Shown here: one piece after another, positions 56,259 through 64,000 of the stretch
Position numbering within the stretch: the first letter of the stretch is position 1
How the letters are laid out: every line of letters starts with the position of its first letter
DNA from: Symbiodinium natans
Lineage: Eukaryota > Sar > Dinophyceae > Suessiales > Symbiodiniaceae
DNA: 64,000 nt
Reading direction: 5' to 3'
Assembly: GCA_905221605.1 (NCBI GenBank)
Contig: CAJNDS010002085.1
Location: 188,001 to 252,000, forward strand
Position numbers and translations under genes: made by a program
Notes under the pieces: model-generated
Databases searched by the model: none
What the model was told of the DNA's origin: nothing
The model's input: only the letters and a program-made list of their open reading frames with translations

Positions 56259-57152
56259 TTGTACCGCTGGCTTTTGGGGCCCCTTTTCAAGGATCCCTAA
56301 GGCAAAATAAGGGCCATACAAGGAGGATATTCAGGGGAAGCTTTAGGGCTTGGGGTTTAGGCTTCAGGGGTCATGGCTCATGAGTTAGGGGTTTGGTGGT
56401 TTGGGGTCATTGTGTGCATGGGGCTTTACGGCTTTGTGGTTTACAGGATCAAGGGATGAAGACTCGTACCCCTAAGGTTGTACCCCTAAACCCTAAACCC
56501 GTAAAGCCCTCAGCCCTACGCCCTGTAAAGCGTAAAGCCCTAAGCCCTATAAGCCCTAAGCCCGAAGCCCTAAGCACTAAGCCCTAAGCCCTTTAAGCCC
56601 TAAACCCTGAACCCTAAACCCTTCCGCGTCCGCACGCGTGTGAGGCCGGGCCTTCCACGGGATCTCGCCATATGGGACAGCGGTCCACTCCCCGCCTTGG
56701 TTTTCTTGAGGGTTTAGGGTTTAGGGTTTAGGGGTTAGGGGTTTCGGACGGTTTAGGGGTTTAGGGCTTAGGGCGTTGTAGGGCTCAACTTTTTTAAATG
56801 GGCTTGTGGGTTCCTGAAGAGGGTGCCCAATTTTGTTGGTAGAAGGGGGCTTTCAAGGGAATCCAAGCACCGTCCCAGGCTTAGGGCCCTTCGCAGGGCT
56901 TAGGCTTTGAGTAGACTTTAGGGGAAGGGGGGAGCCCCTAAACCCTAAACCCTAAACCCTAAACCCTAAACCCTAAACCCTAAACCCTAAACCACGATCC
57001 CACGATAAGACGCAGATAAAGAGGGTGCAAGATTCGGATTCAAGGATATAGGGTATCGCATGTCTTGCAAAGTGGTGGGGGGGTTGCAAGTGACATAGTC
57101 CCCCAGCTTGCACTGCCATCCTCTCGGGCAAAATTTAGGGCTTACTTTTCTA

Positions 57153-57268
57153 CTAGACCCAAGAGTAACCTAGGAAAAACCGGGTGTCCTTGTTGGTTTA
57201 TGTAAAGGGGTTTATAAAGGGAACCTAAAAAAAAGAGCAAGGGCCTACTCTGGGTCCTAATTTCTAGG
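57153..57268. mobile_element. Element with CCCAAGAGTAACC / GCCTACTCTGGGTC ends
   Basis: TAGACCCAAGAGTAACCTAGG...GGGCCTACTCTGGGTCCTA. Weaker relatives are at 18585-18655 and 40785-40885. Confidence 0.65.
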
Positions 57269-57532
57269 GTCCTGCGCTATTGCATAGTGTGCGGGTGAGA
57301 GGGCACACAGCAGCCAAGAGAACAAAGAGAGCCACCGGCCACTCCAAACCCAAACCCTAAACCCTAAACCCTAAACCCTAAACCCTAAACCCAAGAACAT
57401 CACTGCGCCCAACTAGGATTCACCGTCTGCCCGCCTGTGCAGGACGCCCCCCCAAAACTGCATAAGATCCCCATGAGTCCGACAGCCCGAAAGGCACAAC
57501 CCCAAAACTAATCAACAAAACAGCATTTCGCC

Positions 57533-57610
57533 AAACCCTAAACCCTAAACCCTAAACCCTAAACCCTAAACCCTAAACCCTAAACCCTAAACCCTAAACC
57601 CTAAACCCAA
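57533..57610. repeat. Telomere-like array CCCTAAA, about 11 units
   Basis: Perfect units. Shorter arrays lie at 56936-56992 and 57353-57392. Confidence 0.95.
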
Positions 57611-57789
57611 ACTCTGCTACACTTCTCCGAAATCGCAACCCCTGATAAACTTTAAGTTCCAGTTCCCGACACCTCAGCCAAAGGGCAACAAAGGGCAGGT
57701 GACCTGGACTGCTTGGAACGACGTGCTCCACGAGCCGAAAGGTCGGAAGAGAGGAAGAATGTTTGGGTTCGGAGTTTCAGGGCGCAGGG

Positions 57790-57930
57790 TACTTGGAGGT
57801 TCAGGGTTCTGAATAACCCAATTATGACTGTACTTACAACCCACAGATCAGCCCTTAAGTCCCTGAGGTGGCTACATTGGCGTATAAGTACAGTTATAAG
57901 TGGATGATTAAGTGCCATGAACCTCCAAGT
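57790..57930. mobile_element. Foldback element, long form
   Basis: TACTTGGAGGTTCAGGGTTCT...GTGCCATGAACCTCCAAGTT, directly followed by another palindrome (57935-58052). Confidence 0.72.
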
Positions 57931-57934
57931 TTTG

Positions 57935-58052
57935 GGGTTGTTATAGTCGAATTCTAATATAGGAACCATAAGGGAATGGGGTTTTCGGGGGGTTATTGTA
58001 GCAGAAATATATTGGAACCATAGAGGAATACTACTCGTAAGTATTCCGACCC
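57935..58052. mobile_element. Element with GGAACCATAAGGGAA and AGTATTCCGACCCC blocks
   Basis: Relatives at 16010-16090 and 24735-24840 share the ATTCCGACCCC end and the AAAGGGACC core. Confidence 0.55.
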
Positions 58053-58213
58053 CCATGGTGCCATCCTTTCCGCGCGCTGATCGAAAATTCGTGCGCCCGT
58101 GGCCTGGTTTTCAGGCGCAGGCGTAGCAAACACAAGTGGCCAGCAACCCCCTAAACCCTAAACCCTAAACCCTAAACCCTAAACCCTAAACCCTAAACCC
58201 TAAACCCTAAACC

Positions 58214-61117
58214 CTAAACCGCCGCACCGCTCCTGGCCTGCTCAAAGCATGGTTGACACGACTCTTGTGACACGTTGTAGGCCAGAAGCCTCTCGGCAAA
58301 GATGTCCTCGTTGAGGGTTTAGGGGTTTAGGGGTTTAGGGGTTTAGGGGTTTAGGGGTTTAGGGGTTTAGGGTTTAGGGTTTAGGGTTGCTTTTGCATTT
58401 CACAAGCTCACTACCTCAGCCCTGGGTTTAGGGTTTGCGGTTCAGGGAGGTATGTACCCCTAAGGGTCCATGTACCTCACTCTTCTACACGTGGGCCTAA
58501 GCCGAAGCGCCAGAAAGCGTATTTGTATATCAAGTGTTGCGTTCCGTTTTTCGGAACATGGACCCTTTGGGCGACATAGAACCCTAAACTCTAAACCCTA
58601 AACCCTAAACCCTCCTTGGCTCCGTTGTATAAGATGCGGTCCACCGGATCTTCGAAGCCACCGAGCACTGAGGTGTCATACAAGTGGAGGCTGGAGTCCT
58701 GGGATGGCCCTTGAAAAGCCCTCAGTGTAGGGTTTAGGGTTTAGGTTTTCCTAAACCCTAAGCCCTTTTTGAATCCAGGCTCAATCCTGTCCAGCTGGGA
58801 AGTCAGTCACACCCGTGCTCTGCACGAGGCAAACCCTAAACCCTAAACCCTACTGAAGGAAACACAGAACCAAGGGGTTCATATAAGGCATATCTTAGTT
58901 AAAAAATCTATCTATACATATATATGTATAGAGAGAGAAAAACATATACATATATATATATAGCGCTATATAGGGGAATAAGATTAAGGGTCGCTTCTAG
59001 AAATCCCTCCTTTTACACCTTAAGACTGTGGGGACCTGGTAAAAAAAAAATGAGCTACATGGGCCCTTAGGGTATACACCAAAAATCCTACCAAGCCTCT
59101 AGCTCTGACCAAAAATGTCCCTAAGCAATTACCCTAAACCGTAAACCCTAATTTTGCCCCTAAACCCTAAACCCTAAACCCAAACCCTAAACCCTAAACC
59201 CTATACCCTACCAAAAAAAGGGGGGTGGGAAAACACAAAGAGTGTCCCCTTGAAAGGGTGTCCGAGATTCTTCTCCGTAGGTCGGCCGGTTATCCAAGAA
59301 GTCCGCGGCCAGGCAATCGCCCCCAAACATCCGATGGAACAGGCACCTGGGACTTAGGGGTTTAGGGTTTAGGGTTTTTAGGGGGGTTTAGGGGCTTTAG
59401 GGGCTTAGGGCCTTAGGGGTTTAGGGGCTTAGGGGTTTAGGTTTTGGCGTTTAGGGTTTCGGGTGTCGGTCGGATTTCGGGGCTTCGGCCTAGGCACATG
59501 GAAAGGTCCCACTCCTCCATAATCCCAACCTTGGCGTTGGCAACAGCAACAACCATTTCAATGAAGGGCACCCTATTGTTGGTGCTGGGGTTACTGAGAA
59601 GGAACCATAAGCCCTATGAACCCAAAAAAACGTAAACCCTATGAACCCCTTTTAGGCCGTACAAACACCCTAAACCCTAGCCCTAAACCCTAGCCCTAAA
59701 CCCTAAACCCTAAACCCTAAACCCTAAACCCTAAACCCTACAGACTTCCGGGCTCCCCAAGCAGCAAATGCGAAGCCCTCTCGAAGTCTGGCCACTGCAA
59801 GGTTAGCGTCCGTCTCCTGGGTTGGGTTTGTGAACAGAAAGGGGTTTAGGGAGGTTCAAGGTAGAGGGTTTAGGGTTTAGGGTTTAGGGCTAGGAAAAGG
59901 TTTAGGGTTTAGGGTTTAGGGTTTAGGGTTCTGGGGTCCCGTAGAAGGCCAAATCTGGAAATTAAACCTCCCAAAGGCCCACCGAGTCTCTGTAAGCTCC
60001 AGGCAAAAGGGTGGTAGTGGATCCATTACTCCACCATTCATGATCTGACAAGTCATGAAGTGCTCCACTTTCTTTGCATACCTCGGTCGCTCAGTAAGCA
60101 TGGGTATTTAGGGTTTAGGGTTTAGGGTTTAGGGTGGCAGCTCAGCCTAGCTGCTGAGTACCCTGGGCCAAAAAGGTTAACCTTTCAGTTCTGGTCGTTT
60201 ATGTACCCCCACAAGGTTAAGGGTTACCTACTCAGCTACTTAGTCAGTAACCATGGGTATCTAGGGCTTGGGGTTCTTTTGTTTATTATAAGGGAACCTT
60301 GAACCAAAAAATGGGGCGCAACCGGGTACCGCTGCGCTACCAAGATACGATGCCGGGCTGTCCCCGTCTTTCACACCGTGGGAAAACTCAGTATCGTAGA
60401 ATGCCGAGAGAATGCGCTGAATTGGCTCCCGGAAATTGGCGACGAGGTGACCTGGCGCAATCGCTGGGTTACAGTATGAGTCTTGGAATGAAGAGGTTAC
60501 AGATTGTACTCTGTACCCCAAACCCTGAACCCTAAACCCTAAACCCTAAAACCCCAAGCCCTAAAGCCTAAACCCTAAAGCCCCAAGAACTGACAGAAGA
60601 AGACCAGGGATGGAGACACGCCCCCGCCTTTGAATTCAGTCTCGTACTTGTCGCCGATGCCCATGTGGGTCGTGTCTCCGTGTGGCTGACAGACAAATTT
60701 CTTCGGATCGCACCGATTCGGGCAGTCCATGAACTGGAAGCCTATCTCGAAGTGCGGTCCATAACGCTCCGTGTCGATGTTGAAAGAGTGATCAACTCCT
60801 GGGCACACGCCTGGGAGATGGATCAACGCATTGAGAAATGAAGTTCCGCACTTGGGCGTGTGCATCCACTTGAGCGGCTCGGCAGCTAGCAGCTCTGGCG
60901 TTGCCGGCGTCACGACATCGCTCATCACCTTGCCCGCGCTGCCTGCGCTTCCGCTGCCCAGCTCCACGAAATTCGGTTCTGGATGCTTCTGCTTCAGAGC
61001 AGAGGCTGTGGCGTGGGTCTTCTCTGGGACAGCAAGCTGCTTCGAGCCTTTCTTGAACATTGCACCTGCCAGCACGAAGGCGCTAAGGAATATGTAAACC
61101 CTGCACGACGCGGCCAT
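58214..61117 (-). CDS. Sulfotransferase-like type II membrane protein, eight exons
   Basis: Exons: 61117-60622, 60451-60349, 60081-60000, 59816-59766, 59529-59498, 59346-59271, 58698-58615 and 58306-58214. Total is 1017 nt, 338 aa plus TAG, with phases matching at all seven junctions. ATG is in the context ACCATGG. Residues 7-20 are hydrophobic (Golgi-type signal anchor). HTPKCGTSF near 86-94 is the 5'-phosphosulfate-binding loop. FREPIQRILSAFYD near 172-185 is the 3'-phosphate motif with Arg and Ser. GFAFVGIMEEWDLSMCL near 240-256 is rebuilt by joining exons 4-5-6. A Cys-containing tail ends the protein. Predicted role: PAPS-dependent sulfation of glycans in the Golgi lumen; the acceptor is unknown. 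Introns are GC, GT or GA at the 5' end, always AG at the 3' end. The TAG stop is read from a telomere-like TTTAGGG unit. Exon 6 and 7 boundaries are the least certain. Confidence 0.8.
58317..58389. repeat. Telomere-like array, TTTAGGGG octamer then TTTAGGG
   Basis: Lies within the last intron of the sulfotransferase gene. Confidence 0.92.
59347..59497 (-). mobile_element. Introner-like intron 5 of the sulfotransferase gene, telomere-like content (GT-AG)
   Basis: Exact GCAC copies flank it (59343-59346 and 59494-59497). Nearly the whole interior is TTTAGGG/TTTAGGGG variants. Splicing rebuilds the conserved SMCLFHRMFGG stretch. Confidence 0.7.
59530..59765 (-). mobile_element. Introner-like intron 4 of the sulfotransferase gene (GC-AG)
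   Basis: Ends CTTGGGGAGCC and GCCAAG, with target copies CAGC/CAAC. The interior has a CCCTAAA array at 59667-59740. Splicing rebuilds GFAFVGIMEEW. Confidence 0.7.
60082..60348 (-). mobile_element. Composite introner, intron 2 of the sulfotransferase gene (GT-AG)
   Basis: Exact ATAC copies flank the intron (60078-60081, 60345-60348). Inside are a telomere-like run, a relative of the 46809 family (60142-60250), and a relative of the 42701 family ending GCTACCAAG (60270-60344). ATGGGTAT is repeated at 60100 and 60252. Confidence 0.75.
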
Positions 61118-62547
61118 GGTTTGTCGGCTTGGCGAGGCAGGTCGTCTCTGAAACTATGGGTGTTCAGTCTCGAGGTCGGATCTGGCTCGTGCCAGAATGC
61201 TTCGCGGCACCTGCTTGAAGAAACTTGTACTCCAAAATACCGATACACCCTGAAGACACCAAAACTTTCAAAGTCTAGTGTTAGACAAACCCCCTGAAAC
61301 CTAAACCCTAGGCCCTAAACCCCTTTTTGCACCCTAAAGCCTTTCTTTGGGCAACGGACTTTGGAGGCTAAACCCTAAACCAACCCCTAAAACCCCTGAC
61401 CTTGCCAGCCTCTGCCTGTTTTCCCCCACACTGACAGGGACAGAATGGCGAAACGAAGCGCAATATGGGGATGTCCCGAAAACAGGGGGTACCCGGGTAC
61501 CCTCCCCCATAATACTCAACTCATTTTGAAGCAACAAAAGGGTACCCACATTTTCTGAAGCCCCCAAAACCTGTTGACTCAGAATCTGTTTGGTTTTGGG
61601 GTAGTGTAGCCTTGGAAGTTTATGGTCATTCCTCAAAATGATGGGTCCCTTTTTGGGGCACCCTAAATAGGGGCCGCCATATAATAGGACCCTAATTAAG
61701 AGAATCCCGAAGGGAGAATGTCGCGCATATCAATCAGTGGTAATTGAATTTTGGGGGTTCAAGTGTGCGACGAGTAAAGCCCCTTGCTCAAAACCCTCAC
61801 TGGGTTTAGGGTTGACATTATAGGGTTCACTCTATCTCGTGTGCGCAGAACTGGGTGATTAAACCCTAAACCCTAAACCCACTTCTGCACGCCGCTTCTT
61901 TTCGATGCTCCTTTGCCTCCTGCGAGGTACTCAAAAGCAGCCGCCTCTGCAGAAGGTGACTGACGCCAGGGCCGTCAGTTGATGTCGGGGCACGCGATGG
62001 CCGTACGGGGAATGCTGTGCTGTCTCGCTGTGCAGAACACTTACTCGGATGGCCCATAAGACCCTCTGAAACAAACTATTCCTTCTTCGACCCTAGAATA
62101 TGGGGTTTAGGGTTTGGTTTTCGGCTTTAGGCTTTCCCTTAGATTCTATAGGGAAAATATAAGATATCCCCAGGTCCTACCCAGGCTAGGATCTTGAGGG
62201 CACGGAGGTCCCAATCAGAACAACGCAAGCCACGTGGTGGGTTTCCGACAACTGTAGTGTTTCCTTTTCAGGGAACCCGAAACCCGAAACCGTTTCCTGT
62301 CAAGAAGGTTTCTTTCTAAACCCTAAACCCTTAACCCTAAACCTATAGTCAGGGTTTAGGGTTTCGAGTTGGAGGGTTGAAGGTTCTTAGGGTTTAGGGT
62401 TCCCTAAACCAGGGGCAGACCTGAGATTTAGGCGACTCCGCAAATTCCATCCTGTCAGCTTCTCATCTTCCTCTTACCCTCAGCCCTAAGCCCTAAGCCC
62501 TAAGCCCTAAACCCTAAACAACCGCCAAAACGTGGAGCCTGCAATGA

Positions 62548-62642
62548 GTACCTGGGACCCTTTTTACCTACAGTTTTAAGGGTATACCTGCAAAAAGGGG
62601 TACTTGTACTACTAGTCTGTAGGTAAATAGGGTCCCAGGTAT
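62548..62642. mobile_element. Palindrome, TTTACCTACAG family
   Basis: GTACCTGGGACCCTTTTTACC...GGTAAATAGGGTCCCAGGTA, a close partner of 7687-7777 about 55 kb away. Confidence 0.7.
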
Positions 62643-62875
62643 CACATGACTACTGCACATGATGAAGGAGGGTTTTCGCTTTGAGTTTCCACGTGTGGCA
62701 GGCCCCTCAACTCTAAACGCTACAAACCCTAGAAGTCGAATAAATCGCGCAACCCTGCAAGCCCCATGTCTCCCATACCAGCCTCCGAGAGTTGGCAGGT
62801 ACATGAAGGGGGGGGCGAACAAGGGCCCCAGACACCCCAAGTAAGGAACAAAAAAAAAAATGCACCTTCCCTGCC

Positions 62876-62953
62876 CCCTAAACCCTAAACCCTAAACCCT
62901 AAACCCTAAACCCTAAACCCTAAACCCTAAACCCTAAACCCTAAACCCTAAAC
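62876..62953. repeat. Telomere-like array CCCTAAA, about 11 units
   Basis: Perfect units ahead of a C(8) run and the 63017 element. Confidence 0.95.
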
Positions 62954-63016
62954 TAACCCCCCCCCTCAACCCTTCAGGGTCCGGGTGATTCCTGTACCAT
63001 ACTTCATCATACTTCA

Positions 63017-63122
63017 CTTAGTTGTCCAGGAACCTGGGGGAACTATAAGGGTTAACCTTTGGGATTATGAGGGGATTATACTACCCCCAAAAGGTTGAAG
63101 GCTACCCACTCTACTACTAGGT
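63017..63122. mobile_element. Free-standing relative of globin-B intron 6 element
   Basis: TTAGTTGTCCAGGAACCTGG, GATTATACTACCCCCAAAAGG and CTACTACTAGG: the same order of blocks as 46809-46975. Confidence 0.65.
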
Positions 63123-63707
63123 CTACAGTCCTCATCTCCACCAGGCTTACCGGTGCCCACTTTTGAGTCTTGCTATTTGGGTTTGTTCTTTTTTTTGCTT
63201 TTTTTTTTTTTTTGGGGGGGGGGGGGGGGTCAGGTTTGAGAAGGGCCCACGGGTTGCACAGCCGCGAAACATACCCCGAAACATACCCACGAAACATACC
63301 CGGGGCTTAGGGTTCGCAACCCTAAACCATAAAACCCAAAACCGTCAGCCCTTGAGCGGCTTAGCACTTGGTGGCACGTTGGGGACCCGGGGCCCTCGAC
63401 GTCGGCTGCCACCCTCTAAACCCTAAACCCTGTCAGCCCTCAACCCTCAACCCTAAATCCTCAACCCTGAACCCTAAACCCTAAACCCTAAACCCTAAAT
63501 CCTCAACCCTGAACCCTAAGCCCTAGACCCTGCAGCGTAGGGAAGCTAAGAGCTTAGGGAAGTCTAGGTGTTAAAACGGCTGTAAGGGAAGTCTATTTAG
63601 GGTTTAGGTAGGTTTCCAAAAGGCTGAAAGTGCCATCGCAAGATGAAGAAGAGGGTTTGAGAGCTATTCGCGGCTGGGCCGGTCACATTGTGGTTTGGAA
63701 GGTGTAG

Positions 63708-63800
63708 AGTTTAGGGTTTAGGGGGTTTAGGGGGTTTAGGGGGTTTAGGGGGTTTAGGGGGTTTAGGGGGTTTAGGGCGTTTAGGGGGTTTAGGGTTTAA
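63708..63800. repeat. Telomere-like array, TTTAGGGGG nonamer variant
   Basis: Eight to nine units with five G; one unit reads TTTAGGGCG. Confidence 0.92.
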
Positions 63801-64000
63801 AGTTTGAGGGGGGCTTCGTGGCCATCGAGCCTCCCGACGGTCTTTTGGTCAAGCTGTACGTCCGTCCCGCCGCGACCGCACGCCCGATCGTCTGACTCAG
63901 ACCCAGTGGGGTTTAGGGTTTGGGTTTAGGGTTTAGGGCTTACGAACATACGGGACCCCCTAAGAAAAGACCCCCAAATGGTAGGCCAACAAGGTACCCC

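Larger units (their letters stand above)
61118..64000. other. Region upstream of the sulfotransferase gene: no gene seen
   Basis: Short element fragments, elements at 62.5 and 63.0 kb, a T(15)G(15) junction at 63195-63229, and telomere-like variant arrays towards the right edge. Confidence 0.5.

Overview
The window looks like nuclear DNA of a dinoflagellate, most likely a Suessiales-type alga (Symbiodiniaceae or Polarella-like; inferred). Reasons: plant-type telomeric repeat TTTAGGG/CCCTAAA scattered in both orientations over all 64 kb; small exons separated by introns with GT, GC or GA at the 5' end and AG at the 3' end; introns that are transposon-like units with terminal inverted repeats and 4-bp target duplications (introners); and protein families common in dinoflagellates. 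No bacterial operons, rRNA, tRNA or CRISPR were seen.

Three gene types can be built exon by exon. (1) A globin-ankyrin-like-ion channel gene, in two tandem copies on the minus strand (A 31697-34304, B 42365-45282). (2) A gene for an acidic protein with two globin domains, also in two copies on the minus strand (A 35165-36484, B 46024-48524), each just upstream of a channel copy. (3) A complete eight-exon sulfotransferase-like gene on the minus strand (58214-61117, 338 aa). The spliced lengths of the channel, globin B and sulfotransferase models are all divisible by three, and their junctions restore conserved motifs. A third, unidentified plus-strand gene (best exons 38889-39480) seems to belong to the duplicated block, with a decayed or divergent counterpart at about 27.66-29.3 kb. 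The block therefore spans about 27.7-36.5 kb and 38.9-48.5 kb, offset by about 10.8 kb.

The clearest biology is intron gain. Globin copy A is one uninterrupted 1320-nt exon where copy B has seven introns, and channel copy B has two introns absent from A. In nearly every case the intron equals one 4-bp target-site copy plus one element. The target copy supplies the first dinucleotide (GA, GC or GT) and the element's terminal repeat supplies the final AG, so splicing restores the uninterrupted frame. Several unrelated element families obey the same rule.

Outside these genes the DNA is a mosaic of telomere-like arrays, at least a dozen palindromic element families, homopolymer junctions and microsatellites. 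Between them lie short unique islands, many with a coherent open frame and plausible splice sites; these are listed as low-confidence candidate exons. Telomere-like arrays often sit inside palindromic elements and introns, and one provides the stop codon of the sulfotransferase. Left part (0-6 kb): candidate minus-strand exons. 7-13.5 kb and 22.9-24.5 kb: candidate plus-strand exons. 27.7-48.5 kb: duplicated block. 58.2-61.1 kb: sulfotransferase. The rest is repeat-rich with no gene I can defend.
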